From: CBDBZL01 sp965213545
Lineage (GTDB): Bacteria; Pseudomonadota; Alphaproteobacteria; Sphingomonadales; Sphingomonadaceae
Direction: 5' to 3'
Assembly (NCBI GenBank): GCA_965213545.1
Contig: CBDBZL010000002.1
Span: forward strand, 744,001 to 808,000
Length of the DNA: 64,000 bases
Shown here: one piece after another, positions 8,603-17,350 of the stretch
Numbering within the stretch: position 1 is the first letter of the stretch
How the letters are laid out: every line of letters starts with the position of its first letter
The notes under the pieces: generated by a model
The model's database searches: none
What the model saw: only the letters and a program-made list of their open reading frames with translations
Told to the model about the DNA's origin: nothing
Position numbers and translations under genes: made by a program

Positions 8603-9399
8603 CAGCGTCTCTCCAGTCGAGGCATCTGGCGAGCGGGTTCGGGCTCGCCGATCTCGCCGCCGAACTTGTAATCGAGATAGCGCGTCCGCACCGCCAGGTC
8701 ATCCAGGGCACCGTCGGCAAGCTGGCGAGTGACGTGGTCGATCTCGCCGCTGATCTTCCTCAAGCTGTCCTCCAGCTGCCGGTCAGGCGTTGCGCCGATC
8801 CGCTCCTCGCGCCGCAGGTTGGCAGGGATGCGGCGATAGGTCTCGATCATCTCGGGCAGATATTCGCCCACCAGCTTGCGCGTCTGCTGCGCTGCCGGAT
8901 GCGCGGGATCGACATTGTCCAATTGCAGACCCAGCGCGTCAAGCTGGACGCCGATATCTCCCACGATCCGCGCCGCGGGCGCCGGAAGCGCGGGCCGCTG
9001 ATGCTCGAGCCACAGCTCGGTCTGGCCGACGAGCTGCTTCACATCCCCCTTGTTGAGATCGGCGCGGCGCGGCGGCTTCATGCGCGGGAAGACAAGAAAC
9101 ACCGCCACCACCACGATCATCGCCAGTACGGTCAGCAGGATGCCTTCGAGCCCGATGCCGCCCAAGATCAACCCGGCAACCCCGGCGCCGACCAGAATCG
9201 CGAAAGCGGCAAGAAAGGCGCGGATCAGCTTCCTGACCCAATGCTTGATCCGCATCTGCATCGAGCCATTGCCGATCGACTTGGCCGCCCCGCCCGCCAA
9301 CCCGACCAGCCGGTGGCGACCGCCGGCGCGATTGTCGTCGCGCACCCGGCGTGCCTCGGCAATCAGCCGGCCGCTGGATCGGATCAGATCCTTGTCCAT
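8602..9399 (-). CDS. XpaC-like membrane protein (5-bromo-4-chloroindolyl phosphate hydrolysis family)
   Basis: The 265-residue protein has a basic N-terminus, two adjacent transmembrane helices at about residues 60-78 and 82-104, and a long helical cytoplasmic C-terminus. This is the XpaC layout, and its position directly after a telA-type gene is the usual pairing of these families. XpaC proteins were named from a phosphatase-substrate phenotype, and their biochemical role is unknown. Start and stop each overlap neighbouring genes by one base (TGATG), so the telA-xpaC-PHA-protein set looks like a single coupled operon. Confidence 0.8.
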   Translation of the reverse strand: MDKDLIRSSGRLIAEARRVRDDNRAGGRHRLVGLAGGAAKSIGNGSMQMRIKHWVRKLIRAFLAAFAILVGAGVAGLILGGIGLEGILLTVLAMIVVVAVFLVFPRMKPPRRADLNKGDVKQLVGQTELWLEHQRPALPAPAARIVGDIGVQLDALGLQLDNVDPAHPAAQQTRKLVGEYLPEMIETYRRIPANLRREERIGATPDRQLEDSLRKISGEIDHVTRQLADGALDDLAVRTRYLDYKFGGEIGEPEPARQMPRLERR

Positions 9400-10607
9400 C
9401 AGCTCTCCAGGCTCAGCAGCGATCCGTCGGACCGCTGCGACTGCGCCGAAATGTGCGCCTGGCCCTGCGCCCTCGCGATGTAACCCTTGGATTTCTCCAC
9501 TTCGGTCGACAGGGTGTCCACCGTTTGCTTCATAGACTGCAGCGCCCTGACCTTGAACTCGTCCACCTCGTCCATGGTCTCGTAGATGTTCTGGAACGCG
9601 CGTTGCAGCGTCTCGAGCGGAATCGTGCTCGATGCCGCCTGCTCGTGGATCTTGGCGGTGTTGTCGCGCAGCAGCTGCCCGGTCGAATCGATAAGCCCGG
9701 CGGTGGTCTGATTGAGCGCGGTGATCTGGCCCAGCACCAGCCGCTGGTTGGTCATCGCCTGTGCCACGGTCACCGCGGTCCTCAATGCACCCACAGTCGT
9801 GGTCGAGGCCCGGTCGACACCCTTGACCAGCTCGACATTGTTCTTCTTCACCAGGTCGAGCGCCAGATAGCCCTGCACGCTCACCGCCATCTGGGTAAGT
9901 AGGTCCTGTGTGCGCTGGCGGACATAGAACAACGCGGTCTCGCGCAGCGCTTTGGCCTTCTCGGGATCGGTCGCATCCAGATCGGCGGCCTTTTCCTCCA
10001 GCTTGGTATCAAGCGTCTTGGCGATGTGGATCATCTGCTCCAGATTGCCCATCGCCTCCCACAATTTCTGCCGCTCGACATCAATGGCGGCATTGTCCAT
10101 CAGCAGCTCGTCCTTGCCGCTGGCCAGCCGCGCGAGGATCGCCTGGATATGCCCCTGCGCGCTGGTGTAGCTGTCGAAATAGTTCTTCAGCTTGTTGCCG
10201 AACGGAATGATGCCGAACAGCTTGCGGCCGGTGATCTTGCCCCGCCGGCCGGGATCAAGGTCCTCCACCGTACGCCGCAGTTCGGTAAGATTGGCGCCGA
10301 CACCCGAATCCTGGTCCATCGCCCGCACCGGCCGGTCGAGGAAGCGGTTGGACATGCTGGAAGCGGCCGCAATCTCCTTGCGACCCATATTGGTGATCGC
10401 ATCGACCTGTTGGCCGAACTCGGGCGACTTGGCATCGAGCGCGACCAGTTCGGCGACAAAGCCGTCGACCTTTTGATTGAGTGCGGATTTCTTTTCATCG
10501 CTCACGGGCACCAGGCCGGTCGCTTGCTCGGCACTGACCTGCGGCACCGGATCGGGCGGTGTCAGTTCAAGCTCGGTCTTGGGTGCGGTCTGGTTCGTAG
10601 TGGCCAT
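9399..10607 (-). CDS. TelA/KlaA-type toxic anion resistance protein
   Basis: About 402 residues from ATG 10607, preceded by GAGGA. A TTG start ten codons upstream is possible. The protein is soluble, rich in long amphipathic helices and Gln/Glu, with a low-complexity N-terminus (TPPDPVPQV) and the TelA signature region around MTNQRLVLGQITALNQTTAG. TelA proteins are linked to tellurite and other stress resistance, including cell-envelope stress; the mechanism is not established. It is first in a coupled minus-strand operon with an XpaC-like protein and a PHA-system protein, and divergent from the DUF389 gene by about 120 bases. Confidence 0.87.
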   Translation of the reverse strand: MATTNQTAPKTELELTPPDPVPQVSAEQATGLVPVSDEKKSALNQKVDGFVAELVALDAKSPEFGQQVDAITNMGRKEIAAASSMSNRFLDRPVRAMDQDSGVGANLTELRRTVEDLDPGRRGKITGRKLFGIIPFGNKLKNYFDSYTSAQGHIQAILARLASGKDELLMDNAAIDVERQKLWEAMGNLEQMIHIAKTLDTKLEEKAADLDATDPEKAKALRETALFYVRQRTQDLLTQMAVSVQGYLALDLVKKNNVELVKGVDRASTTTVGALRTAVTVAQAMTNQRLVLGQITALNQTTAGLIDSTGQLLRDNTAKIHEQAASSTIPLETLQRAFQNIYETMDEVDEFKVRALQSMKQTVDTLSTEVEKSKGYIARAQGQAHISAQSQRSDGSLLSLES

Positions 10608-10726
10608 CGGCTGCTGGTCCTCATCGCGTGGCGGCAACTGTATTGGGCAGGCAAGACACGCTTTTCAAGCGTTCCCTCGCCGGGCTTGCCCCTGTAGTAG
10701 CAGCTTCGGGAGGGTAAGAAACTCAT

Positions 10727-12283
10727 ATGGCGACAGTTCAGCCCCCGTCTCAGCCTCAACCCGAGGAAAACAGGCGATCTGCCGGCATCGGCCCCGCGAT
10801 CGCGAGCGTTGGTCGTTGGTGGACGCTCGATGTCGTTGCCACGGTGGACCAGGAAAAGGTCATCGAGGCCCGGCACGAGGATTGCCTGCTCTCTGCTCGC
10901 TACGTGCTGATGATCATGATGTCGGCGGGCATTGCGGTGCTTGGCCTGCTGCTTTCCTCGCCGGCGGTGGTGATCGGGGCGATGCTCCTGTCGCCGCTGA
11001 TGGGACCGATCATGGGGCTGGGGTTCGCGATCGCCACCGGAGACTTCTACTGGATGCGCATATCGGCCCGGTCGCTGGCGGTGGGCACCGTCCTGTCGAT
11101 CCTGTTTTGCGCCATCATCGTCTATTTCAGTCCATTGCAAACGGTAACCACCGAAATCGCCGCGCGCACCCGGCCCAACCTGTTCGATCTGGGGGTGGCG
11201 CTGTTTTCCGCCATCGCCGGCGCCTATGCCATGATCCGCGGGCGCGAGGGCACCATCGTGGGCGTGGCCATCGCTACCGCATTGATGCCACCGCTAGCGG
11301 TGGTCGGGTTCGGCCTTGCGACGTTAAACTGGACGGTGTTCTCGGGTTCGCTGCTGCTTTATTTCACTAACCTGATGACCATTACTTTCACCGCTGCGGG
11401 GATGGCGCGCATCTATGGGTTCTCGACCACTCTATCACCCAAACAGACCCAATGGCAGACCGCACTCATCCTGGTTGCCTTCGTGGCGCTGGCAATCCCG
11501 CTTTATGCATCGCTGCGGCAGATCGTGTGGGAAACCAACGCAGGCCGCTCGATCAACACCGTCGTGCTCGAAGCCTTCGATAGTCGCGCGCGGCTCTCCG
11601 AGATCGAGACCAATCTCGATACCGATCCTATTCAGGTCAATGCCACCGTCCTCACTCCCGAACTGGTGCCCGATGCCGAGCGCGTTACCGAGCGGGCAAT
11701 GAGTCTGGCGCTGGGCGAGCAGGTTGATGTTGCGCTGACCCAGTACCGGGTCGGAACGACCGCACAGGCGGCCGAGGAGGCGCAGCTCAGGACCGCGATC
11801 GCCAACCAGCAGGCCAATCGCGAGGCCGCCGATGAGCTTGCCGAACGCCTGGCGCTGGTCGCGGGTGTATCGACCGACGAGGTAACCGTGGATCGCGAGC
11901 GACTGCGCGCCACCGTCACCGCGCGCCCGCTCGATGGCGCAAGTCTTGCCGCCTATGCCGATCTCGAACGGCGTATCGCCAGCGCGGAGCCGAACTGGCG
12001 CATTCGCCTCATCCCGCCAGTGCGCCCGCTGCGTCCGGTGTCGTTCGAACCTGTCCCCGAGGGCGAGGGGGAAGGGTTTCGTCCGACCGAAGAGGGCCGC
12101 CGCGCGCTCGACCTGCTCGGCTGGGCCCAGCCCCGGCTGAACCTGCCGGTGGTTCTGCAAGGCCCGTCATCGGCATTGGCGGCGATCGAGGCGGCGCTGA
12201 GCGAACGCGACATTCCGTTCCGCAGCGAACCGCGCGGGCCGGGCTATGGCACCGTCGAAATACGGTGGGCAGCGGGCGGATAA
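10727..12283 (+). CDS. DUF389 membrane protein (TIGR00341 family)
   Basis: The 518-residue protein has a hydrophilic start, then a membrane domain of about six helices with the family hallmark LLSSPAVVIGAMLLSPLMGP and IATALMPPLAVVGFGL, followed by a soluble C-terminal half that may hold repeated alpha/beta units related to BON- or OmpA-like folds. The function of DUF389 proteins is not known. It starts ATG 10727, 120 bases from the divergent telA gene. The next gene downstream, the acidic lipoprotein, has its own stress-type promoter, so this gene probably stands as its own unit. Confidence 0.88.
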   Translation: MATVQPPSQPQPEENRRSAGIGPAIASVGRWWTLDVVATVDQEKVIEARHEDCLLSARYVLMIMMSAGIAVLGLLLSSPAVVIGAMLLSPLMGPIMGLGFAIATGDFYWMRISARSLAVGTVLSILFCAIIVYFSPLQTVTTEIAARTRPNLFDLGVALFSAIAGAYAMIRGREGTIVGVAIATALMPPLAVVGFGLATLNWTVFSGSLLLYFTNLMTITFTAAGMARIYGFSTTLSPKQTQWQTALILVAFVALAIPLYASLRQIVWETNAGRSINTVVLEAFDSRARLSEIETNLDTDPIQVNATVLTPELVPDAERVTERAMSLALGEQVDVALTQYRVGTTAQAAEEAQLRTAIANQQANREAADELAERLALVAGVSTDEVTVDRERLRATVTARPLDGASLAAYADLERRIASAEPNWRIRLIPPVRPLRPVSFEPVPEGEGEGFRPTEEGRRALDLLGWAQPRLNLPVVLQGPSSALAAIEAALSERDIPFRSEPRGPGYGTVEIRWAAGG

Positions 12284-12341
12284 GTTGGCAGCGCAAGAAT
12301 GCGCTGGTAGGACTTGTATCGGGTCCGGAACACGCCGCTAT

Positions 12342-12367
12342 GGAACACGAACGCTCAGGTCATCGTT
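12342..12367 (+). promoter_or_regulatory. EcfG-type general stress promoter
   Basis: GGAAC at 12342-12346, a 17-base spacer, then CGTTT at 12364-12368 match the alphaproteobacterial EcfG consensus GGAAC-N16/17-CGTT exactly. The -10 element ends 28 bases before the ATG of the lipoprotein gene, leaving a short leader that holds the AGGAG ribosome binding site. Confidence 0.75.
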
Positions 12368-12395
12368 TACCAACGAACTTCAACAGGAGTACCAC

Positions 12396-12629
12396 ATGCG
12401 AAATATTGTCACCGTCCTTGCTTCGGGCGTTCTGGTTGTTGGCCTGTCTGCCTGCGATGTAGAACAGACCGAAGAAGGCGAACTGCCTGAAATCAATGTC
12501 GAAGAAGGCAACATGCCCGAGTTCGATGTCGACACCGCCGATGTCGATGTCGAGATGGAAACCCGCACCGTCGAAGTGCCCACGCTCGAGGTCGAAGACG
12601 CCGATGCGGGTGCGGCTGGCGAAAACTAA
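12396..12629 (+). CDS. Small acidic lipoprotein
   Basis: A 77-residue precursor with ATG at 12396 behind AGGAG (12385-12389). The signal peptide ends in a lipobox (VVGLSAC), with Cys at about residue 20, so the mature protein is about 58 residues and lipid-anchored. The mature part is strongly acidic and repetitive, with many Asp, Glu and Val (for example DVDTADVDVEMET), and looks disordered. I do not recognise a named family. A perfect EcfG-type promoter precedes it, which suggests induction in the general stress response. A role in envelope stress or cation binding would be a guess from composition. Confidence 0.8.
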   Translation: MRNIVTVLASGVLVVGLSACDVEQTEEGELPEINVEEGNMPEFDVDTADVDVEMETRTVEVPTLEVEDADAGAAGEN

Positions 12630-12660
12630 GCCGGCGGCCTACCCGCCCATGGCCAAATAA

Positions 12661-14388
12661 TCAGGCGGCGAGATCGAGCGGGGCGATCTCGCCGGCCAGA
12701 TAAAGCCGCTTGGCCTTGGCGCGGCTCAACTTGCCCGAACTGGTGCGCGGCAAGCTACGCGGAGGCACGAGCTCCACCACCGCGTTCATGCCCATGATCG
12801 AGCGCACCTTATCCCGGATCGTCTCACGCAGCCGCACCCGCTCTTCAGGATCGGAGACGCGGCAATGGACCAAGACCGCGGCGGTCTCTTCGCCCGTATC
12901 GCTCTCGATGGCGAAGGCGGCGATATCGCCGTGATTGAAGCCGGGAAGCTGTTCCACCGCCCACTCGATATCCTGCGGCCAGTGGTTCTTGCCGTTAATG
13001 ATGATCATGTCCTTGGCCCGGCCGACCACGAACAGGTAACCATCGGCCATGTAACCCATGTCGCCGGTATCGAGCCATCCGCCAACGAGGCTTTCGCGCG
13101 TGGCCTCCTCGTTGCGGAAATAGGAATGCATGACCGACGGGCCGCGGCACCAGATCTTGCCGATCCGCCGGTCCGCCACGGGCTTGTCGCCGGCTCCGCG
13201 AACCTCGACCTCCATGTCGGGCAGCGGCCGCCCGCAATTGACGATCGCCCTATAGCGCGCCGGACGTGACAGGTCGCGTTTGGCCCCCGATAGGCGCTCT
13301 TCCTCGACCAGTTCCACGCGTATCCCCTCGCCCGGCGGCATGACCGTGACCGCCAGCGTGGCTTCGGCCAATCCGTAGCTGGGGGTGAAGGCCGATGCGC
13401 TGAAGCCTGCGGGCGCGAAGGCATTGACGAAGCTTTGCATCACGTCCGGGCGGATCATGTCGGCGCCGTTGCCGGCGGTGCGCCAGCGCGACAGATCGAA
13501 CCGTCCAGCCACCCCCGTCTGGCTCGAGATGCGCCGCGAGCAGATGTCGTAGCCGAAGGTGGGCGAATAGCTGAGCGTGGTGCCCTTGTTGCGACTGATC
13601 AGGTCCAGCCAAGCGAGCGGGCGGCGAGCGAAATGTTCGGTCCGCAGATAGTCGACGCTGATCTGGTTGGCGATAAGCGACAGGAAACAGCCGACCAGAC
13701 CCATGTCATGATACCACGGCAGCCAGCTCACCACCCGGTCGCCCGCGCTGATCTGCATCATCGCCGCATGACCGTAGAGATTATGCAGCAGCGCCCCGTG
13801 CGTTACCGCCACGCCGGTGGGAAAGCGGGTCGAGCCGCTGGAATATTGCAGATAGCAGATATCACCGGGATCGCATGGGGGAAGCGGCGTCTGGGGAGCC
13901 GCGCGGGTGGCGAAACTTTCCCAGTCCGACCCGTCGCAACCCTGCCGCTTGGCGGCGGCAGCGCCCATCTCAGCCAGTTCGGCGGGGTAGAGAAGGATTG
14001 CCGGATCACAGCTGGCAAGCTGCACGCCGATTTGCTCTATATAGCTCTCGCGCCCGCCGAAAGTGGTGGGTAACGGCAGCGGCACGGGCCAGGCCCCGGC
14101 ATAGATCGCGCCGCAGAACAGCGCAGCGAAGTCGGGCCCCGTTTCGGCGATCAGCGCGACCCGGTCCCCCTTGCGGATCCCCGCTGCAGCCAACCGCAAG
14201 GCATGGGCGAGCGCATCATCGCGCATCTCCCGATAGGGATAGACGCGCGTCAAACTCCCCCGCATATCGTGGAAGTTCAGGCCCTTGCCGCTGCGTGCCG
14301 CATAGTCGATCGCCTCGCTGAAGGTGGCGAAATCCGACAGGCGTCGGGGCAACGGGCAATCATTGGGAGTGCTGACAAGTTCGGTCAT
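12661..14388 (-). CDS. Fatty acyl-AMP ligase (FAAL)
   Basis: The 575-residue member of the ANL superfamily activates fatty acids as acyl-adenylates. Visible motifs are A3-like YLQYSSGSTRFPTGV, WLPWYHDMGLVGCFL (a typical FAAL segment), A5 YGLAEATLAV, A7 GWLDTGDMGY, A8 VVGRAKDMIIINGKNHWPQDIE (quoted in part here as GRAKDMIIINGKNHWP), and C-terminal RTSSGKLSRAKAK with the catalytic Lys. FAALs normally pass the acyl group to an acyl carrier protein of a polyketide, peptide or lipid pathway. No carrier protein, PKS or NRPS gene is nearby, so the partner is unknown. AAGGA precedes the ATG. It is divergent from recX. Confidence 0.92.
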   Translation of the reverse strand: MTELVSTPNDCPLPRRLSDFATFSEAIDYAARSGKGLNFHDMRGSLTRVYPYREMRDDALAHALRLAAAGIRKGDRVALIAETGPDFAALFCGAIYAGAWPVPLPLPTTFGGRESYIEQIGVQLASCDPAILLYPAELAEMGAAAAKRQGCDGSDWESFATRAAPQTPLPPCDPGDICYLQYSSGSTRFPTGVAVTHGALLHNLYGHAAMMQISAGDRVVSWLPWYHDMGLVGCFLSLIANQISVDYLRTEHFARRPLAWLDLISRNKGTTLSYSPTFGYDICSRRISSQTGVAGRFDLSRWRTAGNGADMIRPDVMQSFVNAFAPAGFSASAFTPSYGLAEATLAVTVMPPGEGIRVELVEEERLSGAKRDLSRPARYRAIVNCGRPLPDMEVEVRGAGDKPVADRRIGKIWCRGPSVMHSYFRNEEATRESLVGGWLDTGDMGYMADGYLFVVGRAKDMIIINGKNHWPQDIEWAVEQLPGFNHGDIAAFAIESDTGEETAAVLVHCRVSDPEERVRLRETIRDKVRSIMGMNAVVELVPPRSLPRTSSGKLSRAKAKRLYLAGEIAPLDLAA

Positions 14389-14432
14389 GCGGTCCTTGAA
14401 AAGCTGCTCTCACGTGTTCAGACCGTGCAAGC

Positions 14433-15092
14433 ATGACGCGCCGCGATGAACCGCCGACGAACGCCCCCTTGGTGCGGCAATCGGCTTCCTTCGATAAGGA
14501 GTATGGCGAAAATATGGCTCGACACGGCGCTTTCCCCCGTGTCGATGGCGATGCCGGCGCCCGCCGCAAGCCGCGGCCGCTTGATCGCTCGGGACTCGAA
14601 ACGCTGGCGTTCGCCTATGTCGCTCGGTTCCAGGCCAGCGCCACCCGGCTCGAGCGCTACCTCGCGCGCAAACTCACAGAGCGTGGCTGGGACGATGATG
14701 GCGAGCCGGACCCCGCCGCGCTGGTCCGCCGGTGCGTCGAGGCCGGCTATGTCGATGACCGCGCCTTCGCCGAGGCGAAGAGCGCCGGCCTGCTGAGACG
14801 GGGTTACGGCGCCCGGCGGATCGGCCAGGCGCTGGGCGAAGCGGGGATCGCGCCCGAGATCCGCGAGGCGCTTCGGCCCGGCGAAGCGGAGCGGCGCAGC
14901 GCGGCTTTGGAAATGGCGCGCAAACGACGCTTCGGACCGTTCGGCGCCGAGCCGCCCGATCGGGAGCGGCGGGAAAAACAGCTTGCCGCGCTTGTTCGCG
15001 CAGGTCACCAATTCAGCGATGCGCGCGCGCTGGTGGACGCGGTCGATATCCCGGCGGCCGAGCGGTGGGCTGAAGAGGGGGAGAACGAGTGA
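14433..15092 (+). CDS. recX: RecX-family regulatory protein
   Basis: The protein has up to 219 residues and is made of three-helix RecX repeats (readable units LERYLARKLTERGW, VDDRAFAEAKSAGLLRRGYGARRI). RecX binds RecA filaments and limits recombination activity. An in-frame ATG at 14514 sits 12 bases behind AAGGAG, and the conserved domain starts after it, so the true start may be 14514 (192 residues). recA is not nearby. The gene ends in GTGA shared with the start of the DUF192 gene, a translational-coupling arrangement. Confidence 0.85.
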   Translation: MTRRDEPPTNAPLVRQSASFDKEYGENMARHGAFPRVDGDAGARRKPRPLDRSGLETLAFAYVARFQASATRLERYLARKLTERGWDDDGEPDPAALVRRCVEAGYVDDRAFAEAKSAGLLRRGYGARRIGQALGEAGIAPEIREALRPGEAERRSAALEMARKRRFGPFGAEPPDRERREKQLAALVRAGHQFSDARALVDAVDIPAAERWAEEGENE

Positions 15093-15613
15093 ACCGCATA
15101 ACAACGCTTCTGGTGCCGGTCCTGCTGGTGTCGATGACGCTCCTCGCCGCCTGCTCGCCGCAGGCGGATACGCTTCCCCCTGCCCCGACGACCGCCACCG
15201 CCGCCGCAACCGGCTCTGCACAAGCGACGGTTCACCCGCGTTCGGGTTTGCAGGTGGTCCCGCTGTCGATCAGCCAGGACGGCCAGACGCATCGCTTCCG
15301 CGTCGAGGTTGCGGCGCAACCGGCTGAGCAATGGATGGGACTGCGCTTCCGCCCGGCCATGGCGGCGGACAAGGGGATGATCTTCCCCCGCGATCCCCCC
15401 AGCATCGCCAGTTTCACCATGCAGAACACCGAAATCCCGCTCGACATGATCTTTATCGGCGCGGACGGAATCATCGACCAGGTCATTGCCGATACCTCGC
15501 CTTTTGCCCCCGGCCCGTTCCGCTCGCGCGAGCCTGCCGCCGCCGTGCTGGAATTGAATGGCGGCACCGCGGCACGCCTGGGCTTCGGCCCAGGCGCCAA
15601 GGTGGAATGGTGA
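15089..15613 (+). CDS. DUF192 lipoprotein
   Basis: A 174-residue protein beginning with a signal peptide and lipobox (LLAACSPQ, Cys at about residue 21), followed by a short Ala/Thr-rich linker and a DUF192 domain. Typical DUF192 elements are visible: EQWMGLRFRPAM, KGMIFPRD, FTMQNTEIPLDMIFIGADG and a C-terminal LELNGGTAARLGFGPGAKV. Its function is unknown in the literature I can recall. It starts with GTG overlapping the recX stop codon by four bases (GTGA) and lies about 45 bases before the complex I subunit gene. Confidence 0.9.
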   Translation: MNRITTLLVPVLLVSMTLLAACSPQADTLPPAPTTATAAATGSAQATVHPRSGLQVVPLSISQDGQTHRFRVEVAAQPAEQWMGLRFRPAMAADKGMIFPRDPPSIASFTMQNTEIPLDMIFIGADGIIDQVIADTSPFAPGPFRSREPAAAVLELNGGTAARLGFGPGAKVEW

Positions 15614-15658
15614 TCGTGCTTGCAGCGCGCGGGCTCTAGCGGCTAGTCCACGCGCGTC

Positions 15659-16078
15659 ATGGGTATCCTGTCAAAGATCTTCACCTGGTGGAACGGCGCC
15701 ACGATCGGCACTTCGCTGTTCACCTGGCGGCGCGGCGAGCATGTCGGTACCGATGCTCAGGGCAACCGCTATTTTCGCTCGCGCAACAAGCGCAAGGGCC
15801 TCCCGACGCAAGGGTCCTATGCCGGGGCGGAGCGCCGCTGGGTGATCTATCAGGGGGCCAATGATGCGAGCCGGGTGCCGCCCGAATGGCACGGCTGGCT
15901 GCATGGCTCGTTCGATACGCTTCCCGAAAGCTATCTTCCTCCTGCCCGCATCTGGGAAACCGATTACACCCCCAATGCCACCGGCACGCTGACCGCCTAC
16001 CGCCCCGCGGGCGCGCTCGAGCGCGGCGGGAAACGGGCGCGTGCGACCGGGGACTACGAAGCCTGGACCCCCGAGTGA
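15659..16078 (+). CDS. NADH:ubiquinone oxidoreductase 17.2 kDa subunit, NDUFA12 family
   Basis: The 139-residue protein matches the accessory complex I subunit shared by alphaproteobacteria and mitochondria. Key segments are WWNGATIGTSLFTWRRGEHVGTD, quoted in part as GTSLFTWRRGEHVG, then GNRYF, RRWVIYQG and VPPEWHGWLHGSFD. It sits at the junction of the peripheral and membrane arms of complex I in mitochondria. The main nuo operon is not in this window; stand-alone placement next to a DUF2155 gene is common in this group. The stop codon overlaps the next gene's GTG start (GTGA). Confidence 0.93.
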   Translation: MGILSKIFTWWNGATIGTSLFTWRRGEHVGTDAQGNRYFRSRNKRKGLPTQGSYAGAERRWVIYQGANDASRVPPEWHGWLHGSFDTLPESYLPPARIWETDYTPNATGTLTAYRPAGALERGGKRARATGDYEAWTPE

Positions 16079-16629
16079 GCCGCGGCGTGGGCGGCTGGCG
16101 AGCGACCGGCGCGCTCCTGCTAATGGGGCTGGCTATTGGTTGCGACGGCGAAGCGCCCGAACCTGAAACGCAGAGCACCGAGGTTCCCGAAGCGCTTGCC
16201 GCGAACCGGCCCGCACCCGCCTCGCAAGCCGATCTACCCGGTACGCCGCTGGAAGAGCGGGTCGCCACGATCGGGCTGATCAACAAGCGCAACAATATCG
16301 CGCAAGATATCCAGCTGAAGCCCGGCCAGTCGCGGCGGATCGGCGATGTCGTGGTGCGGCTGGCCTCATGCGAGCGAACCGCCCCGTGGGAGAGCCCGCC
16401 CGAGGCAGGCGCCTTCGTCCAGCTTTATGTCGAGGACCGGCCCGATGCCGATTCCGAGGAGCGCTGGACGCGCGTCTTTTCGGGATGGCTGTTCAAAAAC
16501 TCGCCCGGGCTCAACGTGGTCGAGCACCCGATCTATGACGTGTGGGTCAAGGACTGTGCAATGAGCTTTCCCGACGAGGAGGCGCCCGTACCTTCCGAAG
16601 ACGCCGACTCGGCCAGCAACGAGACGTAG
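16075..16629 (+). CDS. DUF2155 domain protein, probable lipoprotein
   Basis: Starting at GTG 16075, which overlaps the NDUFA12 stop by four bases, the product has 184 residues. It opens with a hydrophobic segment and a lipobox-like MGLAIGC, then a Pro/Glu/Ala-rich linker, then the DUF2155 core: RIGDVVVRLASCERT and the hallmark WLFKNSPGLNVVEHPIYDV, followed by WVKDC. Its function is unknown, although the neighbour makes a link to complex I assembly possible. Its last 97 bases run antisense to the 3' end of aat. Confidence 0.9.
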   Translation: MSRGVGGWRATGALLLMGLAIGCDGEAPEPETQSTEVPEALAANRPAPASQADLPGTPLEERVATIGLINKRNNIAQDIQLKPGQSRRIGDVVVRLASCERTAPWESPPEAGAFVQLYVEDRPDADSEERWTRVFSGWLFKNSPGLNVVEHPIYDVWVKDCAMSFPDEEAPVPSEDADSASNET

Positions 16630-17246
16630 GCGCGCGGAAGCGACATGGCGGGTGCGACCTCGCTCGCCAAGTGCAGGCGTTGCAGGTATTCCTCGCGGCT
16701 GATCGTAACTGCACCCAGCGATGCCAGGTGCGGCGTCATGAACTGGCAATCGAGCAGCGCGTAACCCGCCCGCCGCATCAGCGCCACCAACCAGGCGAGC
16801 GCCACCTTGGATGCGTTGTTGGCGCGGCTGAACATGCTTTCCCCGCAGAACACCGCGTCGAACGCGACGCCGTAAAGTCCACCGGCCAGCTCGTCCCCCC
16901 GCCAGCATTCGACCGAATGCGCGTGCCCCCTGGCGTGAAGCAGATGGTAGCTTGCCTCGATCCGTTCGCTGATCCAGGTTTCCGCCTGCTCGGGCCGGGG
17001 CTCGGCGCAACCCGCCACCGTTTGGGCGAATGCACCGTCCAGGGTGACCGTGAACCGGCCCTGGCGAAGCGCCTTGGCCAGCGAGCGGGAGCAGCGAAAA
17101 CCATCGAGCGGCAGGATCGCCCGTTCGCGCGGTTCGATCCAGAATACCTCCTCATCCCCCCGGCTGTCGGCCATGGGAAAGATACCGCTGCGATAGGCGG
17201 TCAGGAGGAGCTGGGGGTTGATGAGGGGAGCGGTTGGCGCGTGCAT
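16533..17246 (-). CDS. aat: Leucyl/phenylalanyl-tRNA-protein transferase
   Basis: From ATG 17246 the product has 237 residues. Aat transfers Leu or Phe from charged tRNA to N-terminal Lys or Arg of proteins, marking them for ClpS/ClpAP. Motifs seen: LLTAYRSGIFPMAD, IEPRERAILPLDGF, GGLYGVAFDAVFCGESMFSR and DCQFMTPHLASLGAV. The conserved core ends at about AYVSLLA; the remaining 25 residues form a Ser/Gly-rich tail encoded within the convergent DUF2155 gene, giving a 97-base antisense overlap. The open frame continues upstream, but conservation starts at MHAPTAP. Confidence 0.92.
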   Translation of the reverse strand: MHAPTAPLINPQLLLTAYRSGIFPMADSRGDEEVFWIEPRERAILPLDGFRCSRSLAKALRQGRFTVTLDGAFAQTVAGCAEPRPEQAETWISERIEASYHLLHARGHAHSVECWRGDELAGGLYGVAFDAVFCGESMFSRANNASKVALAWLVALMRRAGYALLDCQFMTPHLASLGAVTISREEYLQRLHLASEVAPAMSLPRAYVSLLAESASSEGTGASSSGKLIAQSLTHTS

Positions 17247-17350
17247 GGAGTGGCGCAATGTATCATCGCGATGCGGATAACGCGCGCGTGAATCGCAGCG
17301 GCCGCCCGCTTGCCAAAGGACCTGCCCGGGGATAGAGGCCGCGGCGCTGC

